Of a DNA stretch of 64,000 bases, positions 52,170-59,468 are shown one piece after another. Position 1 is the stretch's first letter, and the number at the start of each line of letters is the position of its first letter. The translations under genes and the position numbers were made by a program. Source of the stretch: Mucilaginibacter sp. (lineage in GTDB: Bacteria > Bacteroidota > Bacteroidia > Sphingobacteriales > Sphingobacteriaceae); assembly GCA_028288025.1 (NCBI GenBank), contig JAQBOM010000018.1:54384-118383 (forward strand), in the 5' to 3' direction. The notes beneath the pieces were generated by a model. It was given only the letters and a program-made list of their open reading frames with translations. It was not told where the DNA came from and made no database searches.

Positions 52170-52892
52170 TCATGCCAGCCCACCATTAATATGAATATTT
52201 GTGCCGTTAATATATGATGCTTTTTCGGAAAGCAGATATAAAATGGCCTCGGCGATATCATCCGTTTTCCCAAACCTTTTTGAAGGGATCATCTTCAGAT
52301 ATTTTTCTTTTTCGGCTTCCGGAATTGAAGCAGTCATCCCGGTTTCAATAAATCCGGGGGATACGCTAAGCACCCTTATTTCATGCTCCTGGTTAAGGGC
52401 CGCCGCTTCCTGCGCAAGCGATTTCGAGAGCGCAACCAGCCCCGCCTTTGTTGCCGCATAAACCGATTGAAACGCGTTGCCCGTTTCGCCAACGCATGAG
52501 CTTATATTAATAATAACACCCCGCTTATTCTGGTTGAAAATTTTCATCGCCGTTTTGCAGATCAGGATAGGCGCTTTTAAATTAACATTCAGCATAGTTT
52601 CAATCTCACGTTCGGGCTGGTAGATCAGTGATTTATCGAACGTTACGCCTGCGTTGTTAATAACCGCATACAATGTATCGGAATGCTCAGCTTTTAAACG
52701 TTTGCAAAAGCCGGCCAATTGCTCCGCATCCGAAAAGTCGGCGCATAAAATATGGCTGCCCGGTTCAACCGACGTGAAATTTTCTTCTTTCGAAGCGTGT
52801 AATATTAAAGTGTATTCGCCCGATAGCTTTTTTGAGATAGCTAAACCTAATCCTTTGCTGGCCCCGGTTATTAATACTTTTTTTTTCTCCAT
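52170..52892 (-). CDS. FabG-like 3-oxoacyl-ACP reductase
   Basis: 240 residues from the ATG at 52892 (MEKKKVLITGASKGLG). It is a classical SDR: cofactor motif GASKGLG, NNAG in VINNAGVTF, catalytic serine in IINISS, YxxxK in VYAATK (Tyr145, Lys149) and PGFIETGMT. It reduces 3-oxoacyl-ACP with NADPH. It is the first gene of the eight-gene operon and begins beside a palindromic operator-like site. An upstream start at 52907 is in frame but lies inside the predicted promoter. Confidence 0.88.
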   Translation of the reverse strand: MEKKKVLITGASKGLGLAISKKLSGEYTLILHASKEENFTSVEPGSHILCADFSDAEQLAGFCKRLKAEHSDTLYAVINNAGVTFDKSLIYQPEREIETMLNVNLKAPILICKTAMKIFNQNKRGVIINISSCVGETGNAFQSVYAATKAGLVALSKSLAQEAAALNQEHEIRVLSVSPGFIETGMTASIPEAEKEKYLKMIPSKRFGKTDDIAEAILYLLSEKASYINGTNIHINGGLA

Positions 52893-52904
52893 CAGGTATA
52901 TGCT

Positions 52905-52932
52905 CAAAATTAGAAGTTTATTGTAATAAACT
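52905..52932 (-). promoter_or_regulatory. Promoter and operator-like palindrome of the fatty-acid-like operon
   Basis: On the minus strand a -7 box TAATTTTG (52912-52905) is directly preceded by the palindrome AGTTTATTGTAATAAACT (52915-52932; 8-bp arms around GT). A repressor bound there would block the promoter. No clear -33 TTG is seen, which would fit a regulated promoter. Confidence 0.5.
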
Positions 52933-53015
52933 AAACGTATTAGCGATTAATTTCAGAGAATTAAAAGTCACGGTTATCAACGTGGAGAGTTAAATAAAAC
53001 GGGTATATGGTTGGG

Positions 53016-53071
53016 TGTCGCAGGTGTCGCACTTTTCTGTCGCAGGTGTCGCACCCGTCGCAGTGCGACAC
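53016..53071. repeat. Word-repeat array with 17-bp direct copies
   Basis: TGTCGCAGGTGTCGCAC occurs at 53016-53032 and again at 53038-53054. The inverted word GTGCGACAC at 53063-53071 pairs with GTGTCGCAC in either copy. It lies between the fatty-acid-like operon promoter and the end of the GH130 gene. Confidence 0.8.
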
Positions 53072-53075
53072 TTAG

Positions 53076-54092
53076 TTAGGCACCGCCGACCGCCCTATTC
53101 AGTAAAAGTTCATTCAGCAAGCCCGAAAGACTGACTGATGCACAGGCGATCAACTCGTCGGCAGCGCCATAATAGATGTAAAGTTTGTCATCAAACAAAG
53201 CCGTGCCTGTAGGGAAACAAACATCATCCACGTCGCCTTTCAATTCATAGTCCAGTTCAGGTTTGAACAGGGGGTATGGCAGGCGCGCAATTTCTTTTTG
53301 CGGATCATCAATATCAACGAGGGCAACGCAACACGAATATTCGTATCTTTTTTCCGTAGCTTTTACTCCATGATAAATCAGCAGCCAGCCGTGTTCAGTT
53401 TCAATCGGCGGACAACCGCTGCCCAGGTAACATATTTCGTGCGGGTATTTTGGTGCAAGCGCAATATTTTCGCCGAAATTGGAAAAGTAATTTTCCCAAA
53501 ACTCATCGGTGAGGTCTTCCAGCTTATTTACAGCCGTTATTTGGATATCCGGCTTTATCCTGTGCAAAAAGGTCAATTTTCCATTTATTCTGCGCGGAAA
53601 GAAAACAAGGTCTTTATCTGCTAAATAGTTGGCTCCCTCGTTATAGCTCAGGTATTTTTCATTTAGTTCTTTATTGTTTTTTGTAAGCCGGTCAAAATCG
53701 GTGTATTTTATTTTTGGTGCGATTATTCCGACTTTTTTAAAATGCTGCAAGTCTGTGGATGTAGCCAGCGCGCCCAGCGCGTTTACACCGTCGAACGCGA
53801 CATAAGTCAAGTAATAAACCCCGTCGATCTTTACCACGCGAGGATCTTCCATCCCGTGCGACTCGTAATCAAATTCGGGCTTTAAAAAGGGTTTATCATA
53901 ACGTTCGGCCACATGCAAAGGGCTATCGAGCCGGCAATAACCGATAGTGGAATAGTTGCGGAAATGCACTGCCCGGTAAAAGAAATGTATACTATCGCCA
54001 TCCCTGATCGCCGCCGGGTTCAGGACGCTTTCATTTTCAAAACCAAGCCCGGTTTTATTCAGTACTACACCTTCTTTTTTTACTTCAATCAT
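53076..54092 (-). CDS. GH130 family glycosidase or mannoside phosphorylase
   Basis: A 338-residue five-bladed propeller of GH130. The conserved catalytic segment is HGMEDPRVVKIDGVYYLTY with Asp83 as probable acid. It has no signal peptide, so it is cytoplasmic. GH130 enzymes are mostly phosphorolytic on beta-mannosides, releasing mannose 1-phosphate, though some are hydrolases. The upstream genes of the operon (PMM-type, ManA, aldolase) fit use of mannose 1-phosphate. It is the last gene of that operon. Confidence 0.88.
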   Translation of the reverse strand: MIEVKKEGVVLNKTGLGFENESVLNPAAIRDGDSIHFFYRAVHFRNYSTIGYCRLDSPLHVAERYDKPFLKPEFDYESHGMEDPRVVKIDGVYYLTYVAFDGVNALGALATSTDLQHFKKVGIIAPKIKYTDFDRLTKNNKELNEKYLSYNEGANYLADKDLVFFPRRINGKLTFLHRIKPDIQITAVNKLEDLTDEFWENYFSNFGENIALAPKYPHEICYLGSGCPPIETEHGWLLIYHGVKATEKRYEYSCCVALVDIDDPQKEIARLPYPLFKPELDYELKGDVDDVCFPTGTALFDDKLYIYYGAADELIACASVSLSGLLNELLLNRAVGGA

Positions 54093-54120
54093 ATATTAAA
54101 ATGGCCTGTGTATATTATCT

Positions 54121-54891
54121 TCAATCAAACCCCTGGCCAAAGTGCCCGTTATCCAATGTTCCTATTATACCTTCAACCACCCTTTTGGTTTCATTAGGGT
54201 CGCTTACGCGGATAGAAAAAGTGCCGGCTTCCCTTGCCGGATAGTCATTGCCGCCCGGAAAGAGGGCATCCCCTATAAATATCATATCACCGATCGGAAT
54301 ACCCAGGATATCACGCAGTTTGCGCATTCCGTAAGCTTTGTCAATGCCTTTTTTGGTCACATCCACAGATGTTGCACCGCCCATGTTTATGGCAAATTCA
54401 GGAATCTCCTTGTCGAGGATATCTTTGATTTTATTACGTTTCGCAAAGTCAGGGTCCCAGTTTTTCTTTTCTTCATAAGGCGCTTGCTGGCCTAATGCAG
54501 AGTAAGTAACCTGGCTGCCCCGGTCTTCAATTAATTCGCCCCAGGTTTGTTTGGGTTTATATCCTAAAGTGTCAACAGCGTTATCAAGCGAGGCGATGAT
54601 TTTTTTCTTTTCTTCGGGTGTAAAGTTTTCAGCATACAATTGCTTCCATTCGGATTGATACTGGTAAAATTTTGTACCGCATGTAGGAAGAATTGAAAGA
54701 TTTTGAAGGTTTGCATCTGGCGGCAAATTCGCGAGCACCTGCTTTTCAAACTGGGGCCAGTCACCGCCCGAAATTACAGCTACCTTCGCAACTGTTAGCA
54801 AGGCAGCCAATCGCGTGGCCATTTCTTTATCAATAGCAGATTTACTTTCGGCAAGGGTACCGTCGAGGTCAAAAGCAATTAGTTTTTTCAT
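54121..54891 (-). CDS. HAD-IIB protein of the eukaryotic phosphomannomutase type
   Basis: A 256-residue HAD protein. Motif I is FDLDGTLAESKS (Asp8, Asp10), motif II VISGGDW. The PMM-type cap holds EDRGSQVTYSALGQQAP, and NMGGATSVDVTKKGIDKAYG and GDALFPGGNDYPA close the HAD core. This pattern is that of PMM2-like alpha-phosphomannomutases, otherwise best known in eukaryotes, but a plain sugar phosphatase is possible. Between manA and GH130, it would interconvert mannose 1- and 6-phosphate. Confidence 0.83.
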   Translation of the reverse strand: MKKLIAFDLDGTLAESKSAIDKEMATRLAALLTVAKVAVISGGDWPQFEKQVLANLPPDANLQNLSILPTCGTKFYQYQSEWKQLYAENFTPEEKKKIIASLDNAVDTLGYKPKQTWGELIEDRGSQVTYSALGQQAPYEEKKNWDPDFAKRNKIKDILDKEIPEFAINMGGATSVDVTKKGIDKAYGMRKLRDILGIPIGDMIFIGDALFPGGNDYPAREAGTFSIRVSDPNETKRVVEGIIGTLDNGHFGQGFD

Positions 54892-54993
54892 TTGGTTGTA
54901 GAAGAATTGTTCATCGTATTTTTAAATCATAGCATAAATGCTCAGTTTGGATAATTGTTTTATCGGCAAAAAATTTTAGATGAAAAAAGCTTG

Positions 54994-55986
54994 TTATTTC
55001 TCAGGGATGGCGATTTCTAAAAGTATAATTCTTCCCCGGGGTGTAAGCGGGCATGCACCAACAATAGCTGGCAAAAGCATCACTTCACCCTTGGCAAGCG
55101 GATATTTATCCTGGTTATATTCCACCTCCCCGGCGCCTTCAATACAAACCAACACCCGTGGGGTGTTTTGTTTCCCAATCATAAAGGAGGTTGTGCCGGT
55201 ATAGCGCCAAACGGTAAAGTGCTGATCTTCAATTAATTTTTCGCCAAGTATCCTTTCGGCAACTTGTATCACCGGTGTCACGGGTTGTATGGCCGTTTTT
55301 GTAAAGTCAATACAGGCAAGGGCCTCGTCCACCTGCAGATCACGGCGCTTACCCGTTTTTTCATCCACGCGATCCCAGTCGTACAGGCGATAGGTAACAT
55401 CGCTGTTTTCCTGCACCTCAAAAACTACCATGTCGCCCAGGGAATGTACAGTACCCGCTTTTATCAGCACGCTATCGCCAGTTTCAGGTTTAAAGCGGGC
55501 AAGGTCATCGGCTACTTCGTGTTTTTTGAGCGCGTCGCGCAGCTTTTCTTCGGTAGTGCCTGGTTTTAAACCGGCATAGATAACGGCTTGTTTACCGGTT
55601 TGCAGCACTACCCAAGCCTCTGTTTTTCCGCTTTCGACAGCGGGTATATATTTCTTTTGGTCATCAGCCGGATGAACCTGTACTGAAAGCACTTTCCGGC
55701 AATCTAAAAATTTTAAAAGTAATGGGAACCGCCTAAAACGGCTGGCTAGTTTTCCCATCAATGCTTCGGGCGAATGTTCAAAGAGCTGGCTGATGGTTTG
55801 CCCTTTTAGCGGGCCATCCGTTATTTTGCTTGGGTGGTCGTCGCGGTCGCTTAATATCCAGGCCTCGCCGACAAGCTCATCCGGAGGTAAGGGTTTAATT
55901 AATAGATCGGCAAGCCGCCGGCCGCCCCAAATGCGGTACTGGTATATCGGCTCGAATTTTAACGGGTAGAGTTTTGACCGGCTCAT
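54994..55986 (-). CDS. manA: Type I mannose-6-phosphate isomerase
   Basis: A 330-residue cupin-fold zinc enzyme converting mannose 6-phosphate to fructose 6-phosphate. Zinc ligands are Gln103 and His105 (SVQVHPADD), Glu123 (KTEAWVVL) and the histidine in AGTVHSLG. It belongs to the short class as in Bacillus, not the long E. coli form. It is 102 bp upstream of the PMM-type gene in the same operon. The 102-bp gap is AT-rich and seems empty. Confidence 0.93.
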   Translation of the reverse strand: MSRSKLYPLKFEPIYQYRIWGGRRLADLLIKPLPPDELVGEAWILSDRDDHPSKITDGPLKGQTISQLFEHSPEALMGKLASRFRRFPLLLKFLDCRKVLSVQVHPADDQKKYIPAVESGKTEAWVVLQTGKQAVIYAGLKPGTTEEKLRDALKKHEVADDLARFKPETGDSVLIKAGTVHSLGDMVVFEVQENSDVTYRLYDWDRVDEKTGKRRDLQVDEALACIDFTKTAIQPVTPVIQVAERILGEKLIEDQHFTVWRYTGTTSFMIGKQNTPRVLVCIEGAGEVEYNQDKYPLAKGEVMLLPAIVGACPLTPRGRIILLEIAIPEK

Positions 55987-56017
55987 ATTTAACAGGCTTT
56001 TTTATCAAAAACCTGAA

Positions 56018-57046
56018 TTAAGCCATGTTGTTTTCCATGTTGGGCGTATATTCTCCGCGCCGTGCGGCATTATTCAAACAGGCACGCTGATGAAGCTTTT
56101 GCTGGGCGGCAGGTACGTTTTCATCTTTTCCCTTCCACGTTTCAAGCGCCGGCGCCTGAATTGCTCTTGCAAATGAGAAGGTCAGCACCCAGGGCAGTTT
56201 ATCTTCGAATTTTACATGCATGGCATTTAAGTGCGCGGTCGCCATTTCGGGTGACTGCCCGCCGGACAGGAAAACGATACCCGGCACTTCCGCCGGAACG
56301 GAGTTTAATAAACAGGTGACAGTAGCTTCTGCTACGGTAGCAACACTGGCTTGCCTTGGGCAGTTTAGCCCTGGCAACACCATATTGGGTTTTAAAATCA
56401 GGGCCTTCAGGTTTACATTTTGTTTATCCAGGTTTTCGAAAAGCACATGCAATACCTTTTCGGTTACATCATAGCATTTCTTCAGATCGTGCGGGCCGTC
56501 CATCAGTACTTCGGGCTCAACAATTGGTACCAGCCCAGCTTCCTGGCACATAGCAGCATATACAGCCAGCTCGTGCATGTTGGCTTCAATACATTCAGAT
56601 GTGGGAATGTGCGGGCCTATGGAAATAACGGCGCGCCACTTTGCAAACCTGGCGCCCAGGGCGTAATATTCCGTTAAACGGGTGGGCAGGCCATCAAGGC
56701 CTTCGGTTATTTTTTCGCCGGGCGAGCCGGAAAGATCAGTTGTACCCTCATCCACTTTAATGCCGGGAATAATGCCGGCTTGCTTTAACAGATCGATAAA
56801 TAAAACGCCGTCTTTCGTAGCCTGGTGGATTGTTTCGTCGAACAAAATGGCGCCGCTTATGCAATCGCCAAGGCCGGGGGTGGTAACAATTAGCTCCCGG
56901 TAAGCCCGGCGATATTCTATAGTTTGCGGGATGCCAACCTCTTCGAACCGTTTATTACAGGTAGGCGTGCTTTCGTCCATGGCCAGCAAGCCTTTGCTGC
57001 CGGCTAACAGAGCATTAACCGTATTAATAAGCTCTTTTGTGTTCAT
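56018..57046 (-). CDS. Class I fructose-bisphosphate aldolase
   Basis: 342 residues from the ATG at 57046 (MNTKELINTVNALL). It is the Schiff-base aldolase: GLLAMDEST near the N-terminus, KWRAVISIG, and the lysine in ALILKPNMVLPG. The tail ends YTPNMENNMA. It cleaves fructose 1,6-bisphosphate, so it connects the mannose-phosphate genes downstream to glycolysis. An upstream in-frame start at 57097 overlaps a clear promoter and is excluded. Confidence 0.93.
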   Translation of the reverse strand: MNTKELINTVNALLAGSKGLLAMDESTPTCNKRFEEVGIPQTIEYRRAYRELIVTTPGLGDCISGAILFDETIHQATKDGVLFIDLLKQAGIIPGIKVDEGTTDLSGSPGEKITEGLDGLPTRLTEYYALGARFAKWRAVISIGPHIPTSECIEANMHELAVYAAMCQEAGLVPIVEPEVLMDGPHDLKKCYDVTEKVLHVLFENLDKQNVNLKALILKPNMVLPGLNCPRQASVATVAEATVTCLLNSVPAEVPGIVFLSGGQSPEMATAHLNAMHVKFEDKLPWVLTFSFARAIQAPALETWKGKDENVPAAQQKLHQRACLNNAARRGEYTPNMENNMA

Positions 57047-57094
57047 CACGGTGCCTGTGACGGCTATATGCAGTGCAGGGTGTTGGTGTGTGAG

Positions 57095-57126
57095 CAAAGT
57101 TAAGATATAATTGTTGTAAAAGGCAA
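57095..57126 (-). promoter_or_regulatory. Promoter of the aldolase-manA-PMM-GH130 operon
   Basis: On the minus strand TTG (57126-57124), a 21-nt spacer and TAACTTTG (57102-57095), giving a leader of about 40 nt to the aldolase start. Confidence 0.65.
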
Positions 57127-57213
57127 CTTTTGAGGAATAACGTTAAATAAAGAGTAAGAAGTTAACTGTCGCACCTTATAGAAAAATAATCCTTTACCAG
57201 TTTTAAATATAAT

Positions 57214-57241
57214 AAAAAAAGTCCCGGATAATTATCCGGGA
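57214..57241 (-). terminator. Terminator after the 83-aa peptide gene
   Basis: A 20-bp perfect palindrome TCCCGGATAA/TTATCCGGGA (57222-57241) followed on the minus strand by a run of seven U (57220-57214, after one C). Confidence 0.82.
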
Positions 57242-57275
57242 ACTTCTGAAGACATGCGTTTAACGTTGACCGTTT

Positions 57276-57527
57276 TTATCCAGCAGCGCAAATCGAATCG
57301 AGTACATCTGCTAAAATGGTAATATATTTGCCAATAATTGGCAAATATTCAAATTTCTTAACAACGTCGCTAACGTTACTCCAAACATCACAGATTGCAC
57401 TTTTAACATCAGCAGCAGTCGCAGCCTTTGCAATATTTGCTTTTGCTGTTTGGCTTTTAGCCGCTAACTTATTAAAGTCAAAGTTCATCATTTCGCGTTC
57501 TGTTGTGGTAAATTCCATACTTTTCAT
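57276..57527 (-). CDS. Small Ala-rich peptide with two cysteines, 83 aa
   Basis: 83 residues: a charged N-terminus (MEFTTTEREMMNFDFNKLAAKSQTA), an Ala-rich helical middle, then an amphipathic C-terminal half (CDVWSNVSDVVKKFEYLPIIGKYITILADVLDSICAAG) with cysteines near positions 47 and 80. No signal peptide and no transmembrane helix of usual length. I do not recognise it. It has its own strong terminator and is divergent from the secreted-protein/two-component module, with two dyads between. It could be a bacteriocin-like or signalling peptide; this is inference. Confidence 0.6.
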   Translation of the reverse strand: MKSMEFTTTEREMMNFDFNKLAAKSQTAKANIAKAATAADVKSAICDVWSNVSDVVKKFEYLPIIGKYITILADVLDSICAAG

Positions 57528-57614
57528 AATTCAATTTTTTTTGCCTACTCTTGATCCGTTTTCGGCTTTCCCGTTTGTGATTTATCCAAATCTCAGCAGT
57601 GAATAAAAATGATA

Positions 57615-57657
57615 TTACCGTAAAATGTACCTTTTTAACAGGGCGTTTTTACGGTAA
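57615..57657. promoter_or_regulatory. 11-bp inverted repeat in the divergent region
   Basis: TTACCGTAAAA (57615-57625) and TTTTACGGTAA (57647-57657), perfect arms with a 21-nt spacer. It lies between the 83-aa peptide gene and the secreted-protein gene, fitting an operator for the nearby regulator. Confidence 0.45.
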
Positions 57658-57701
57658 AAAAAAGGTGTAAACACGTTGTTAATGTGAGGGTTAATACAGA
57701 A

Positions 57702-57716
57702 TTTAGTGTCACTAAA
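57702..57716. promoter_or_regulatory. 15-bp palindrome upstream of the secreted-protein gene
   Basis: TTTAGTG-T-CACTAAA, 33 bp before the ATG at 57749. A candidate operator. Confidence 0.4.
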
Positions 57717-57748
57717 CTTTTATTAATTAACACTTAAACCTTATCATT

Positions 57749-58777
57749 ATGAAAAAATTAGTAATTGGGATGCTCACGCTGTTAATTACAGCATCGTTTT
57801 ATCAGGGCTATAAAAAACCCCTTTCAACATCCCGTCAAGCACCATTTCAAAAAACGTTGAATGGGTATGACCGGCAAAGAGCGTTGGGCATGATCAGTAA
57901 TTTTAAAGGTCGATACGCTAAGGACTATGGCTTAAAATCTATTTCGGCATGGTATTCCAAGGCCGACATCCAAAACATGTTAGATTTACTGACCAAAGAA
58001 GGCAACGACCCCAACATTCTCACTGACGGTGTGCGTTTTTATTTTGGTAGTGAAACGGCGCCCGGTACTACCAAGCTTGATGTAAAAATCCTGTTGGTGT
58101 CAACAATGGCTAAAACCCCGGTTGCGCCCGATCACACAAGCCAGCATGGCGATTATTATGACCATACTGCCAATTATCTGGGTTCAGCAAATGTAACCGG
58201 TGACGCTATGCAAGATGCCGCCGGACATGTGTTTCAAAATAGAGGATTACTATATGGCTCTCAATCACCTATCCCAAATGTTAAATGTCCAAATCCTGAT
58301 GCTCATTTAATTTTAGGCAACGATGCGTATAACTGGGTCCAGAGACGCCATGATAAAGATGATAATGGGATTCCCCCTTTAAGAGATAAATCAGCTTATA
58401 ACACCGAAAGCGAATGGTTTGATATATGTTTTATAAGCAGTCTTTTTTCGGCAGTTGTTAATCCTAATAATAATCTTGACGGCATACGGGTCTATTTAGG
58501 AAATGGCCGTAAAGTTAAAAATCAACCGCCAACGAAGCGCGATGTCTTCATTTTGGTGCCAACCCGTGCAAAGGGTTCATATCATCAGGATGCATACGAT
58601 TGTTTAAATATAGTGCCTACTTCTCTTTGCGCCTTAAATATCGGGGGCCGTTTCCTTAAAACGAAACTTACCCCGGTGCAGCTGAAATTGCGTTTTAAAA
58701 GCAAATATTTTGTTACGCCTTATTTTCTCGATGCCGGTTATGATATTGGTGAATTATGCCCTTCTATTTGTAATTGA
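57749..58777 (+). CDS. Secreted protein with two related domains, unknown function
   Basis: 342 residues with a signal-like N-terminus (MKKLVIGMLTLLITASFYQG). Two segments look like repeats of one domain: DGVRFYFGSETAPGTTKLDVKILLVST (about residues 96-122) and DGIRVYLGNG...TKRDVFILVPTRAKGSYHQD (about 246-280). The pattern (I/V)R-x-Y-(F/L)-G, then a hydrophobic strand ending in PT, recurs in unnamed Bacteroidota proteins. Several cysteines lie in the C-terminal half. It is followed 28 bp later by a 7-TM protein, a histidine kinase and a regulator, suggesting a sensory role. Confidence 0.65.
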   Translation: MKKLVIGMLTLLITASFYQGYKKPLSTSRQAPFQKTLNGYDRQRALGMISNFKGRYAKDYGLKSISAWYSKADIQNMLDLLTKEGNDPNILTDGVRFYFGSETAPGTTKLDVKILLVSTMAKTPVAPDHTSQHGDYYDHTANYLGSANVTGDAMQDAAGHVFQNRGLLYGSQSPIPNVKCPNPDAHLILGNDAYNWVQRRHDKDDNGIPPLRDKSAYNTESEWFDICFISSLFSAVVNPNNNLDGIRVYLGNGRKVKNQPPTKRDVFILVPTRAKGSYHQDAYDCLNIVPTSLCALNIGGRFLKTKLTPVQLKLRFKSKYFVTPYFLDAGYDIGELCPSICN

Positions 58778-58805
58778 TATATTAACAAGAAATATATAAA
58801 AACTA

Positions 58806-59468
58806 ATGCTAAACTACTTTAGCGCGAGTACTATCTCGGAATTAATTTGCTTTGTAATTGCATCGATCTGTTTGATAAAAGACAGTAATGTTGTATGGAG
58901 GAGCATGGTTGTATATCTCTTTTTAACTTGCGTTACCGAGTTAATGGGTGTATACTTTGCCGGGCCTAAACTGTCCATTAGTAATCACCGGGTATATAAT
59001 ACTTATTTAATTTTTGAAGCTGGGTTTACACATTTAATGTTTGCTTTTTTAATAAATAAGTACATAAATAGCAAACCTCTTATTATAACGGGGTTTGCTA
59101 TATTTCTCCTGATTTATATCTGGGAAACAGTTTATAATAGAGGCCTTCAGTTCAATATCACTTCGTACAAAGTATCGTCGGTGTTGTTCGTGGTTTATAG
59201 CTTATATTATTATTATCTGTTGCATAAGGATGATCACTATATACACTTGAAATATTCGGCGGAGTTTTGGTGGGTGGCGGGAGCGTTATTATTTTATTTC
59301 ACAAATACGGCCTGTATAATATTCTATAAACCATTAAGTACAATGTTACTATGGAACGGGCATCATTTAATACACTACATTATGAGCGCGCTTAACATTT
59401 TATTATATAGCTGCTGGAGCTATTCTTTTATCTGTAGAAAATGGCTAACACCGACATCACTGGTTTAA
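58806..59468 (+). CDS. Seven-transmembrane protein, unknown function
   Basis: 220 residues with seven probable helices (about 5-24, 35-52, 63-82, 90-108, 121-138, 152-173, 187-208) and short loops. I do not recognise a named family. Its end overlaps the histidine kinase gene by 28 bp, so the two are translationally coupled and probably work together, the 7-TM protein serving as the sensing part of a kinase that has only one helix of its own. Confidence 0.68.
   Translation: MLNYFSASTISELICFVIASICLIKDSNVVWRSMVVYLFLTCVTELMGVYFAGPKLSISNHRVYNTYLIFEAGFTHLMFAFLINKYINSKPLIITGFAIFLLIYIWETVYNRGLQFNITSYKVSSVLFVVYSLYYYYLLHKDDHYIHLKYSAEFWWVAGALLFYFTNTACIIFYKPLSTMLLWNGHHLIHYIMSALNILLYSCWSYSFICRKWLTPTSLV

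Noticed and set aside
53016..53071. Possible CRISPR array
   Set aside because: Only two direct copies of 17 bp with a 5-bp gap and no cas genes; repeat and spacer lengths do not fit.
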